A stretch of DNA of 64,000 nt, from positions 14,426,853 to 14,490,852 of the forward strand of contig CM048848.1 in assembly GCA_026545225.1 (NCBI GenBank), in the 5' to 3' direction. Shown here piece by piece: positions 33,780-44,103 of this stretch. Under the pieces are notes generated by a model. That model was not told the DNA's origin. It worked only from the letters and a program-made list of their open reading frames with translations, and made no database searches. This DNA is from Cornus controversa (Eukaryota; Streptophyta; Magnoliopsida; Cornales; Cornaceae). The position numbers and the translations under genes were made by a program. Numbering within the stretch: the stretch's first letter is position 1; each line of letters starts with the position of its first letter.

Positions 33780-35018
33780 TGTAGAGACCATGCCCAATTT
33801 TGGCTGGTTTTTGAATTTTGCATTATTTATTGCTTTAAATACATTTTAAATGATGTTTAACATGTTTTGAATGCGGGGAACATGTTTAGAAGGTTGGAAT
33901 ATGGTTTTGAAAAGTTTTGGGAACTTTTGAAAAAGTTTGACTTTTTGGTCAACGGGGTCCAGGGATGAGGTTAAGTGAGTCCTGAAATTTTGAAAATTTT
34001 TATTTTTGGCTATGGACTAAATGAAATGTTTAGAATTTCATGGAAGTGATTTTGAGTCTAACGGAGTTTTTGAGAATTAATTTGAAGGTCGGGCAGGTAC
34101 GTTAAGTGGGCCGGGGGCAAAATAGTCTTTTTGCGCCCCTAGGAGTGGAATTAATATCTGGGAGTCAGAGATATTCACTTTTACAGATCTCTCTCTCTCT
34201 CTAAAGCTCCCACTTCATCTCTCTCCCTTCTCTCTATAGTTTGAGGGCCTTAAGGTGTGATTTGGACCTTTCCGAAGAAGGGAAGTGTGTAGGAGACATA
34301 AAGGGTATCGGTTTGAACTGATCAAAGTCTCTGTTTCGGGAAGTTGGGACGGCTGGGATTTTCTAAAGAAGGATTCAAAGCTTGGGAATTGAGGTAGAGG
34401 TTTACTTTGATCTTATATGTCTTTTATTTGTAGCATAAAAGATAGGTTTGATATTTGGTGAGATTAGGGTTTTAGTGTATGCATATATGTATACAAAAAG
34501 GTGTTTTATACATAGCATGATGATATTCCTATGTGCAATGTCTATGAAAATGTCTTCATTGTGAAAAAATATGAGTTTTGATTCCATATGTAAACTTGTG
34601 CATTAAAGATAAGATTTCTTAATAAAAATGCATAGGCAATGTGATTTCTCATGAAGTGAGTGAATGGCATTATGACAAGTGAGAGTTACGAAATAAAATT
34701 CATTTTTTTCATAAAATGCATTTCATTGGTTGAGATTGTGATTTTGTGCATTTGTTTTATAAGTGTACATTATGTGAAAAGCGAGGTTTTTGGGGCATGT
34801 GTGAGAATTAATAAGGGTTTCGAACTATAGGATGCAAGACCCAAAACTTGGCCAAGTGGATGTCGTTTTCGTCGGGTTAGTACCCAGAAAAGCGTGAGCA
34901 GAGTATGTGATCCTAAAGCGACCCTTACTATGGATTATGACAAAAGAAGTCCTCAGTTGAATTGATTTTCAGGAATTTGTGGCGTGAGTTATATATATGA
35001 ATTGTGATTGTCCAATTT

Positions 35019-35068
<50 letters not shown>

Positions 35069-35290
35069 CGTATTGAATGTGAAGCATCACACATGATTTA
35101 AAAAACGTGATTGTTTATGGGTAAAAAGCATGTGTAACTGTCATGTAGACATGTAGCGACTTCATGTGCATTCATGTATGGCTGACGGATTGGAGTGGGG
35201 ATGGGGATCATTTCTACTGAGCTGTGAGAGGATAAAGCTCACCCCCTACTTATATAAACTCTTTTCAAATAAGGCGCCAATGGAGGACGA
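33780..35290 (+). mobile_element. Chromovirus LTR fragment, same family as the solo LTR at 2870-5750
   Basis: It starts TGTAGAGACCATGCCCAATT at 33780. Over the first 400 bases it matches the inverse of 5750-5341: aattttggc, gctttaaatacattttaaat, gactttttggtcaac, 'gtacgttaagtg', ttttgcgcccct and the (t)cagagatatt block. The later part has 'gggttagtacc', a (TA)n run and 'agctcacccccta', also seen inverted in the other copy. No tgaca end or primer site follows, so the 3' end is lost. Confidence 0.7.
35021..35064. repeat. (TA)n microsatellite
   Basis: A TA run inside the LTR fragment. Confidence 0.9.
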
Positions 35291-36369
35291 AGCATGATTA
35301 GCTCAATGGACCTTATTGGGTTCCTTTTTGAATTTTTGATCTTTTGAGATGTAGATAAATGTCCATGCCAGCTTGTGGCATGTTGACCATGGTTGTAGTG
35401 TTGCCTTTACATTTGTATCTTCTTTTGTATATGAACTCCAAATATTTTGTTTCATCGCTAGAACTATCAAGCTGGGATTTCAATGTCATGAAAAGGATAA
35501 TATAAAAAAGAAAAAAAAAAGGCCAAAACTGTCATTTTTATTGCGACATTTAAAAAGTGGAGTGCAGCTCCCTTTATGGAAAAACTCTTATAACTTATAA
35601 AACAAAATAATAGTGTTGACCACTTTCGTGTTTAGAAAACTTAGGAGAGAAAAAAGTTACTGAAAGATAGTAATAACTTTCTTTGCATTTGAAAAAAGGA
35701 ATAAAAAATTAAAAATTTGTTTTATTTTGAGTGACAAGACACGAATTCACTGGTATCACTGTGAAAAGGACAAGTGAAACCTTCATTTTTCTTTCAAATC
35801 TTTTCCTTAATTTTCCTTCAAATTCTTCTATTTATTTTTTTGGATCTGTTTGCATGTCTTTTTTTTTCTGTTTTGTTTTGATAAGGTAAAAAGAAAACAT
35901 GTTTGATACTGTCAGTTGTGTTTTGAATAGTGTCAAAGCATTTCAAAAATTTGAGATGAAATTGAAAACACAATTTTGATTTTTTTATTGTGTTTCGACT
36001 GTTATAGCAAAAAAAAAACTTAAAACACATTTTTGTTACAAAACGCATTTTCAATTCTATTCAAAACATTTGTAATAAATACAGTTATTTTGTTTGAGAC
36101 AAAAACAAAAAACTCAAAACACAAATGAATGTCAAATAGATCTTTTATCTCTCCTTTTCGTAATTCAAAACAGACACTTGTCCAAACAGATCTTTCAAGA
36201 AAAAGCTACTATCTTCATCTTCTCTGGTAAATTTTTTTTATCATTTTACTTCAACTTTTTACCATTTACTTTCTCCTTGTTGAAAAAACTTCTCGAAGGA
36301 AGATTGGTGCTCAAGCACAACCATCAAACAGAGCATATGGGGTCGTGTTGTCCAACAACTCTTACCACG
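35291..36369. other. Non-coding stretch, no gene seen
   Basis: AT-rich DNA with A-runs (for example 35500-35520). Short open frames only. It may contain distal upstream sequence of the duplicated helicase promoter, which cannot be checked because the other copy is cut by a transposon at 44103. Confidence 0.5.
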
Positions 36370-36824
36370 TCTAGAGTCCAGTACATATATAGGCAAGTAG
36401 GAGCAATTTGTGTTGTGTGTGTTTGTGTCTGTATATATACAGTATAATTCTTTTACGACGATGTTATTCTCATATTAACATTTTGTTGATATACCCCAAA
36501 AAAAAAAATTGGTCTTTCTGTCTTCTGTTAAGCTCACAAAAACAACACAAAATCTCCACATTTCAAAAAACCGATTCATTACCAAAACATTTGAGAAAGA
36601 GAAAAAGAGAGAGAGAGAGAGATAGAGAGAGAAAATAGATGACAGACTTCAAGTCAAGTAATAGTACGGAAGATAAAAAGACAGACCATCATCGCTATCT
36701 TTGGGTAAAGAAAAAGAATTTCTTCTTGTTACCTTTTCCCAAACTTTATGTTTCCTCGTTTGATTTTGGGTTGGTAAAGAGCATTGGATTGGACTATATA
36801 TACTTCGTGTGTGTGTGTGTATAT
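36370..36824 (+). promoter_or_regulatory. Duplicated helicase promoter, upstream copy
   Basis: From 'agagtccagtacatatat' it runs nearly identical to 44105-44600: same 'acagtataattcttttacg' block, purine-rich gagaga tract, 'gacttcaagtcaagtaata' and 'catcatcgctatctttggg'. It ends with the TATA-like ggactatatatacttcg (36791-36807). A retrotransposon lies at 36825, about 22 bases beyond the TATA element and so near the expected start of transcription. The sequence resumes at 39061. Confidence 0.75.
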
Positions 36825-37183
36825 TGATGTAGGATAGTTTTAGTAGGTTTCATATTATATATATCTATATATATATTTAATATTTTTTTTAGAGAAAGTT
36901 TAATTTTGAGTATTAATTTTCTTTTATTTTCTCTTTTCCTTTGGAAATAGATTTTCTTTTCCTGTTAGGATTAGAATTTCTACAAGTTTCCTTTATTTTT
37001 AGGTTTCCTAGTCCTGTTAGGATTATGATTTCTCTATTATAAATATATGTACTGCCATAGGGCAGAGGGCAATCAATTTATCAATAAAGTTTTACTTTGG
37101 TTTACAATTAATTATGCTGGTGGATTCCAGTTTTTGTTCTTAGGGTTTACGCTAGTAACCCCTTATACTTCCGTTCTGTGTCA
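36825..37183 (+). repeat. 5' LTR of the gag-only element
   Basis: TGATGTAGG to TCTGTGTCA. A promoter-like ctattataaatatatgtac lies near 37033-37052, then 'tcaataaagttttact' (a polyadenylation-like aataaa) near 37080. Confidence 0.88.
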
Positions 37184-37185
37184 AG

Positions 37186-37197
37186 TGGTATCAGAGC
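37186..37197 (+). promoter_or_regulatory. Primer binding site of the gag-only element
   Basis: tggtatcagagc, a perfect tRNA-iMet site two bases after the LTR. Confidence 0.9.
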
Positions 37198-37217
37198 CTA
37201 AGGATTTGCCTTGTACG

Positions 37218-38612
37218 ATGGTCAACAACGAAGACGGAGGAGTTAACCCTGGCGACGCTGGTCGTAGGGATGCAGATATATGGGAAGTGATTAACGAGCA
37301 GCAACAGGCGATGGAGAGGTTGACGGCCACGTTACAGCAACTAATGGAGCGGCAACCTAATCCCGACATCCCTATTGGTAACGCTCAAGCCCCTGCCAAC
37401 AGAGTTAGAGTCGAGGGAGTTGCCATTGGCCGCCCTGAAGGTGGACATCCGCCTAGAGCGGCGAGACACGAGCAGTTCGAAGATTTGAGTGATGAAGACT
37501 CTGATGAGGACGTTGCGGGTCACCAAGGGATTCGTCAACAAAATCGAAACCAAAATCAACCTGACTATAGAATACGTGCAGACATACCACTGTTCCATGG
37601 TAAATTACAGATTGAAGAATTTCTAGACTGGATTTTTGAGGTTGAGAGGTTTTTCGAGATGACTGAAGTTACGGAGGATCGACAAGTCAAGATGGTGGCG
37701 TATAAATTGAGAAGCGGGGTTGCTGTTTGGTGGGAGAAGTTGCAAAACGATAGGCGACGACAAGGCAAGGCTCCTATACGAACCTGGAGGAGAATGAAAC
37801 AACTTCTGATGAGCAGATTTTTACCACCAGATTATGAGCAAATGATGTATAACAAATATCATAATTACAGGAAAGAGGATATGTCTATCAACGATTGGAC
37901 GAAGAAGTTTGAAGGTAATTTTATTGGAGTCACTAGTTATTTTAAGGAGATTGATTGTGAGAAAAATTTTATTGTTTCACCTCTTGTAACGAAAGATTAC
38001 AAAGAAAATGATTTCGACGCCAAATTAGGTGATGATCGAAACGATGAAAATCTCAAATTGCATGTCCAAAAGGAGGTGAAAGAATATGTTGATATCAATG
38101 ATAACTTGGAAGAACAATCAGTCGCAAAAGTTTCCTGTGATTCCTTGTTGTTCAACAAAGTCGAAGAGGATGAAGGTATGGAGCATGGGAACACTTACGA
38201 CATGGACCCATATTCAAGGAGTCAAGGTAATGACGTGACACAAGAGTTTGAGCACACGATCAAATATGTTGAGGATACTTCCATGGTTTGCACCAAGAAT
38301 GAGGATGATGATGTTATCCATGAGACCCTAACTGATGGTTATTCCAACATGGATGTTCACTGGAAAATTATTCCAAAATGTTCCTTATTCACCAAAAGAC
38401 TTGAATGGCCACTTAAAGGTGGAGAAGAGGTAAATTTTATAGTTACCAGAATGATACAATCAAGCATTAAAATTTGGAATCTTGGCATTAAAAGTGAAGT
38501 TCAGCCATATGGAGTATCAAGTGGTGTTATTGAGAAGTTGGAAAAAAGGAAAGAAAATTGGCAGAAAATATTGAGGCAAGTTTATGAAGTTTTGAGATCA
38601 GGTCTTGGGTGA
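37218..38612 (+). CDS. gag-like protein of a non-autonomous retrotransposon
   Basis: The ATG at 37218 is preferred over the in-frame ATG at 37047, which lies inside the LTR before the primer site. It gives 464 residues with no stop. Residues 15-45 look like a coiled coil (INEQQQAMERLTATLQQLME). Residues 85-100 are acidic. Residues about 120-235 form a Retrotrans_gag capsid domain (IPLFHGKLQIEEFLDWIFEV, MVAYKLRSGVAVWWEKL, WRRMKQLLMSRFLPPDYEQ). The capsid similarity stops at about KKFEGN, and the remaining 230 residues are acidic, unlike gag, and lack the CCHC zinc knuckle. A full frame this long in a young copy suggests the protein matters to the element. The function of the second half is unknown to me. 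Confidence 0.8.
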   Translation: MVNNEDGGVNPGDAGRRDADIWEVINEQQQAMERLTATLQQLMERQPNPDIPIGNAQAPANRVRVEGVAIGRPEGGHPPRAARHEQFEDLSDEDSDEDVAGHQGIRQQNRNQNQPDYRIRADIPLFHGKLQIEEFLDWIFEVERFFEMTEVTEDRQVKMVAYKLRSGVAVWWEKLQNDRRRQGKAPIRTWRRMKQLLMSRFLPPDYEQMMYNKYHNYRKEDMSINDWTKKFEGNFIGVTSYFKEIDCEKNFIVSPLVTKDYKENDFDAKLGDDRNDENLKLHVQKEVKEYVDINDNLEEQSVAKVSCDSLLFNKVEEDEGMEHGNTYDMDPYSRSQGNDVTQEFEHTIKYVEDTSMVCTKNEDDDVIHETLTDGYSNMDVHWKIIPKCSLFTKRLEWPLKGGEEVNFIVTRMIQSSIKIWNLGIKSEVQPYGVSSGVIEKLEKRKENWQKILRQVYEVLRSGLG

Positions 38613-38685
38613 TATAAAATTCTGTTCATACTCATATATGATGAGTCGCTTTATTTGCAATAAAACTCGAGGACGAGTTTTTTTT

Positions 38686-38699
38686 GAAGTGGGAGAGAC
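38686..38699 (+). other. Polypurine tract of the gag-only element
   Basis: gaagtgggagagac abuts the 3' LTR. It follows 'ctcgaggacgagttt', common just before the tract in plant gypsy elements and a hint of gypsy ancestry. Confidence 0.75.
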
Positions 38700-39060
38700 T
38701 GATGTAGGATAGTTTTAGTAGGTTTCATATTATATATATCTATATATATATTTAATATTTTTTTTTTAGAGAAAGTTTAATTTTGGGTATTAATTTTCTT
38801 TTATTTTCTCGTTTCCTTTGGAAATAGATTTTCTTTTCCTGTTAGGATTAGAATTTCTACAAGTTTCCTTTATTTTTAGGTTTCCTAGTCCTGTTAGGAT
38901 TATGATTTCTCTATTATAAATATATGTACTACCATAGGGCAGAGGGCAATCAATTTATCAATAAAGTTTTACTTTGGTTTACAATTAATTGTGCTGGTGG
39001 ATTCCAGTTTTTGTTCTTAGGGTTTACGCTAGTAACCCCTTATACTTCCGTTCTGCGTCA
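38700..39060 (+). repeat. 3' LTR of the gag-only element
   Basis: TGATGTAGG to TCTGCGTCA, nearly identical to the 5' LTR. Confidence 0.88.
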
Positions 39061-39067
39061 TATATAT

Positions 39068-39146
<79 letters not shown>
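39061..39146. repeat. (TA)n-(CA)n-(TA)n compound microsatellite
   Basis: Corresponds to the shorter compound repeat at 44585-44635 in the downstream copy, into which the gag-only element inserted. Confidence 0.85.
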
Positions 39147-39148
<2 letters not shown>

Positions 39149-40110
39149 AAGACCTTCAAGATAAATATTTCTTTTGATAGGGCAAGTGCTTGTACCGGAG
39201 ATTCCCCCATTCTTGATTCTCTCCTTTCACTACCTTCCTTCCTTCATAACTAAGAAACCCATTTATCTCTTTTCCAATCTCTAGCTAGACTTTCTCTTCC
39301 TAAGAATCTTTTTGATGGAATGGAACATTTAAAGGGTGGAAAGTAAAATGGGGTTTTGTTATTGTGATCATTTCAGATCAGCAAATAAGTTGTCAAAGGG
39401 AACAGAGAGAGAAAATAATGATGGAGGGGGTTTCTTTGTCTAGTAAGAGAAAACTGCCTAAAAAAGAGTTTACTGATTTGATTTTTTCGTGGTCTCTTGA
39501 AGACATTTTCAATGAGAGTCTTTACAAAAATCAGGTCTACTTTCTCTTTCATGCTTCATCATTCTTAATTTTTCTGAATCCTTAGAATCTTCGTGACATT
39601 TTTTTGCAGCTTTTAGATTAAATTATTGATACATGTGTGTGTGCAATATAATACTCCTATATTGTTTTATTGATGCTTAACAATGGCATTAATGGGCTGG
39701 GCTTTGTTCAGGCCCAATCCTATCAAAATTTCATGCTTCCACATCGGTATACAAATACAGAAGTTACTGTTTAGCAATATGTTTTTCATTATTCGACTTC
39801 TGTGCTATTGCTCTGTTGGTGTATCCAAATTTATCATGCTCACTTGTTGCTCATGAATTGATGTTATTATTATTGCTCCTGATTAATAAAAACTTGCTCA
39901 TGGGATATCTGTATTGTCTTAGATCAATTCATTGAACCATCATATGTATCGTTTTTTTACTGACAAATCATAGAGAAAATATATGTTTTTGCTATGCAAA
40001 AATTAATTCTGATTATTTAATATATTTTATTTATGTTGTTTAATAGTTTGCTTGAGTTTTTTTGACATCATGATCCTTCATATGGTTGATGAAAGGAGGG
40101 AAAAAAAACT
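39147..40110 (+). repeat. Duplicated helicase 5' region, continued (5' UTR, exon 1, start of intron 1)
   Basis: Nearly identical to 44634-45595 from 'gataaatatttcttttgatagg' through 'gatgaaaggagggaaaaaaaact', after which the copies diverge. It contains the exon 1 copy (39418-39534) and about 575 bases of intron 1. Confidence 0.8.
39418..39534 (+). CDS. Duplicate first exon of the helicase gene (partial)
   Basis: It reads [20 protein letters not shown] and on to ESLYKNQ, then a gt donor at 39535 in phase 0. The true exon at 44904-45014 reads [18 protein letters not shown] with ENLYKNQ. Differences are one extra Met, one extra Lys, V to I and N to S, with no stop or frame damage. It could splice in frame to exon 2 at 46468, about 6.9 kb downstream, but no exon 2 copy follows it locally. 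Its promoter is now separated from it by the gag-only element. It may be an alternative first exon or a relic; the sequence alone cannot decide. Confidence 0.55.
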
Positions 40111-40682
40111 AAAAAGTCAACGACTTACAAACCGTTTACAATATGTATACCACCCACTGTCATACTAACAAGTTATTCGAAGACCCACATCGTTAATTAT
40201 ATAGACTCATTAGCAAATGAATTCAATAAATATGAAAATATATAAAAAAAGTATATAACAAAATAGAATCTACAACAAAAAAATATTTATTCTGTAACTT
40301 CCATCTACTAGCATATATAAAAATAGAGTACCCCTTAAATCCCCTACCTGTTGTACTTCTTTTCCTCTGTCGATAAGCCTTTTCTCTCATTCCCTCTTCT
40401 CTCTCTAATTTCTAAATGAGCGAATGTTATGTCCCAAAGTAAGAGAGATCTATTGTTATATATATATACATGGTCCTTTTATAACTGACGAGAAATGAAA
40501 GGTGTGACATTTAATTTAGGTAATAATTAACTATAAATTTTGTGTCAGTTGAGAAGCTGTAAAGTCTCCTATTAATTGATGTTTTACCTCCCATTAATAA
40601 CACAATAAGTAACACCCCTTGCAATAAATAACTCTTTATTACTAACCCCTTCACATCCCCACATTACTATTTTTCACACTCA

Positions 40683-40721
<39 letters not shown>

Positions 40722-41399
40722 TTTTATATCACTGTCTCATAACAAATTTGTAACAATATTTTTTTTTTAAAAAAAAATAATAATAATACAAATAATTTCG
40801 TAATAATAAAACAAATTACAAGTCATCACAAACTATCATGTGATCATGTGAGTCTTCTCACCCATTTATATAGAATGTTAAATTTGTTAGAATAATACAA
40901 ATCAACTATTCAATAATTTAGTCAATGAAGAGATCGTAACATAAGTGCTAATCATTACTCAAGTAAGATGAAAGGTTGTATTCCAAGCTCTAATCATTAC
41001 TCAAGTAAGATGAAAGGTTGTAACATATGACCTTATCATTACTCTAATAAGAGGAAAATATTGTAACATAAAGAACATTAATGGCATCTGTTGGAGAACC
41101 CCAAGAGTCATAAGTTTAATTTTTCTTATTAAGTACAATCATTGAGTTTCTATGCACATGGCAATACGTATAATTTATACATATCTATAACTTTATATAA
41201 TTATTTTATAAAATAAATTTGTAAAAAATATTTTAATAATAAAAATAACAATAAAAATATGAATTCCACTAAGTCAAAACATAGGCAACATTATACTCAT
41301 TTGACTCGCCTTTACATGAAGAATACTACCTTGACATTTGTTTGTGAATTTCTTTTAGAACAACATGTAATTTTTAAAAATTACAGGTCATTACAAACT
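40111..41399. other. Non-coding stretch between the exon 1 duplicate and chromovirus debris
   Basis: No gene seen. It holds a (TA)n run at about 40684-40714 and three tandem units of 'ctaatcattactcaagtaag' plus 'atgaaaggttgtaacata' at about 40950-41070. Confidence 0.6.
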
Positions 41400-43429
41400 A
41401 ATCTCCTAAAAAACAATTTCGTCCTCGAAATTTAAATCATACGTACCCACTATTTGTAATCTTAAATGTAGTGTATATCATAGAAACCTGAAACCTCAAT
41501 AAACTTCACTCTTTTACTTTTATTCAATATATTGTCCATCAAATACCAATTTGACTTGCTCATACGATCATACATCCCATTGTAAATCAATCCAACCACT
41601 CCAGTACTTTTATCCAACTTCTGTAATGTAACCCTTACTATATTAAAACCTCAATCAAGCTTCATTTTTTTTTCATCCCACTTATAATTCATCAAAGCAT
41701 GCCATAATACAAATCAGTCCTATTACTCTTAGTATTTCCATTTAAACACATAAATTGTAATTTTATAATATTGGAATCTCAATTGCTTAAAATACACCAA
41801 TGTTGTGATCCAATTACTTCGCTACTACAATCAATTAGAAAATCTGTCAATAAAGATAAAACAAATTTCTAAGTTCAAACCATAAACAATCCTAACATGC
41901 CTTCTTCCATATATTCTACAAATGTCTTACAAGGTATTAGGCAAACCTATCCTGCCTCCACCAATAATCTTTTCCCAAGACAACAATTTATGTTTATATA
42001 CAATTAAAGATAACCCACCAGCTCATAAATATATATCCCCAATTAACCTTGTGACCCAATAATAGAGTCGCCCCACACCCTACACTAACACATCAGTTAT
42101 CTTAATGCAAGTGCAGACTAGTTTTAAGTTTACACAAAAAAACAATCGTAACATGCTCAAATATATAATGAGAAACGTTCTTAATAAATATTAGGCAATC
42201 CTGACATGCTCCAAATAAAATATAAAGATATCATATTAGGTGTTTGACGATCCCGACACGCCTTGGCAATCCCAACATGCCAAATATAATGCATAAATAC
42301 CTTATTAGGTATTAGGCAATTTCGACACGCCTTGGCAATCCCAACATGCCAAATATAATGCATAAATACCTTATTAGGTATTAGGCGATCCCGACACGCC
42401 TTGGCAATCCCAACATGCCAAATATAATGCATAGATACCTTATTAGGTATGGGCGATCCTGATACACCGGGCAATCCTTACATGCCAAATAAAATACATA
42501 AATACCATCCCAATATGAAACACAAGATAAACAAGGTGCATTATGATCTTAATTTGGACAAACAAAGTAATTCAAATTATCCGACATGAAATTATCACCA
42601 TAAGACAAATTGTTCACAAGTAAACTATAATCAAGTATTTAATGGGCATTTATATCCTTAAAGGAAAATACATTCAAGTAAATTAAATAACACAATTTAA
42701 CCACTTTAGAGGCAAACACCCAATCCACTCAAATCTACGAGGGAGTCTAAACCTAACTCTTATTTAGGTTTCTGGGCCTATTCTACTTCTAAGAATCCTA
42801 TTAAATCATTCTGGAATTTTCTAGAATTTTTGAGAATTTAAAAAAATATTTTTCTAGCAAAAAGAAAAATAAAACATAATTTGAGGCATACGTTTACAAC
42901 CAACACAATCACAAAGGAGACTCATCTTCACATGAAATTTAAAACCCAGGTGCCTTTTAATCCTATAAAGTTATCTAAATTTTTCTACAATTTTCTGGAA
43001 CTTTAAAATATTTTCTAAAAATAAAAGAATGTGAAAATCCAACTTTTAGACACTTTAAAAATTAATTGAACAACAAGGGAAGATTATTTTGAGTTGAACA
43101 TTTAAACCCAAGTGTATTTAGCCTCTAGAAAGTTACATTAAAAATTTCAGAAATTTTGAAAATTTCTAAGTATTTTCTAAAATTAAAGAAGCTGAAAAAC
43201 TCAGTTTTTAGACACTTTAAAAATTAATTTAAAGACAATGGTAAATCATTTCGACATGAAATTTAAACCCCAAGCTCCTTAAGCTCCCAGAAAGTTGACA
43301 TAAAATTTTTGGAATTTTTGCAATTATAAAATTATTTTTAAAAAATAATTTTTTGAATTTTCAAGTTTTTCCAAAATTTTCAAAAATTCAAAACAAATAT
43401 CAAAATAATTCGGAATGGACCCATATCAA
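41400..43429 (-). mobile_element. Collapsed Tekay-like chromovirus debris, LTR copy C
   Basis: On the minus strand 41460-41400 reads 'cgaggacgaaattgtttttt', a purine-containing stretch and tgtaatgacctgtaa, i.e. a pol end followed by an LTR start. The DNA at 41460-41660 resembles the chromovirus pol 3' end (compare 30440-30500) with stops throughout. From about 41860 to 43429 it matches the LTR of copy B (27200-28440), including the minisatellite. So an LTR and a shrunken internal region appear to abut a second LTR start. The right end is cut by the hAT copy at 43430. No intact frame. Confidence 0.55.
42190..42475 (-). repeat. 69-base minisatellite, copy C
   Basis: Three near-perfect 69-base units (ccttggcaatcccaacatgc starts at 42261, 42330 and 42399) plus a diverged unit on each side. 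Because 69 is divisible by three it opens a false repetitive frame (minus strand, 42474-42181). Confidence 0.85.
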
Positions 43430-44103
43430 AAAAATCCTGATCTTGGTGCTTTATAAATAGCACGATCCAGTTCACATAAAAAAATTAAAAGAAATATTCA
43501 ACACACTTTAGTCACAAAAATCAAAATTGAAATTTATATCAAAGTAAATGTGATGTAATCGTCTTGTATTTTGAGCTGCAAAATTATCAATTAAAGTGCT
43601 CACAATCCCCAAAGGAAAGTCGTTGTATTGCCGTTGTGAAAATAGAAGAATAAAAGAAAAGGAGTTCTAAAAAAAAAATATCTAAGACAAATAGTTATTA
43701 GTAATTTATTTTTATAGTTATTAGTAATTTATTTTTTTTAAAAAAAATGAGGCTCAGACCATTGTATTGGACCATTATCATTATTTTTTAGATGAGACCC
43801 ACTTTATTATTGCCCAGACTAGTGTATTGGGAAGGAGTTTTAAAAAAAAAATGTCTAAAACAAATAGTTAGTAGTAATTTATTTATTTATTTTTTAAATG
43901 AGGCCCAGACCATTGTATTGGACCATTTTCATTTTTTTAAATGAGGCCCACTTTGTTACTGGCCTAGACTTAGTGTATTGGACTATTAGTTATTATATAT
44001 ATTTTTTAAATAACATCTAGTGGGCTGGGGACCCTCAAAAAATTAAAAAATTTTGGGGCCCTAGGCGACCGCCTGGGCCTCCTAGGCCCAGGGCCAGCCC
44101 TGC
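43430..44103 (-). mobile_element. hAT-like non-autonomous element, truncated, second copy
   Basis: The inverse of 24282-24940: it ends 'ctaggcccagggccagccct' at 44101, holds the same 'aatgaggcccagaccattgt' and 'tattgcccagactagtgtat' blocks, and is cut at 43430 where it meets LTR copy C. It directly abuts the helicase promoter copy and has removed the sequence upstream of it. Confidence 0.65.

Larger units (their letters stand above)
36820..39065 (+). mobile_element. Complete gag-only LTR retrotransposon (TR-GAG type)
   Basis: LTRs at 36825-37183 (359 bases) and 38700-39060 (361 bases) flank a primer site (37186-37197), one gag-type frame (37218-38612) and a purine tract (38686-38699). Flanking tatat on both sides fits a 5-base duplication, although the site is TA-rich. 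The LTRs differ by about five substitutions and a T-run length, so the insertion is recent. No protease, integrase, reverse transcriptase or RNase H is present: the element would depend on an autonomous partner. It lies within the duplicated 5' region of the helicase gene. Confidence 0.9.

Noticed and set aside
37047..37217. Upstream start of the gag frame inside the LTR
   Set aside because: The extra 57 codons cross the LTR end and primer site; the ATG at 37218 is the normal gag position.
42181..42474. 97-residue frame with a repeated MHYIWHVGIAKACR unit
   Set aside because: It is the translation of a 69-base minisatellite in an LTR; 69 is divisible by three, so the frame stays open by chance.
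42599..43429. A separate new element at 42600-43430
   Set aside because: It follows the same order of blocks as LTR copy B (27790-28440) and is part of LTR copy C.
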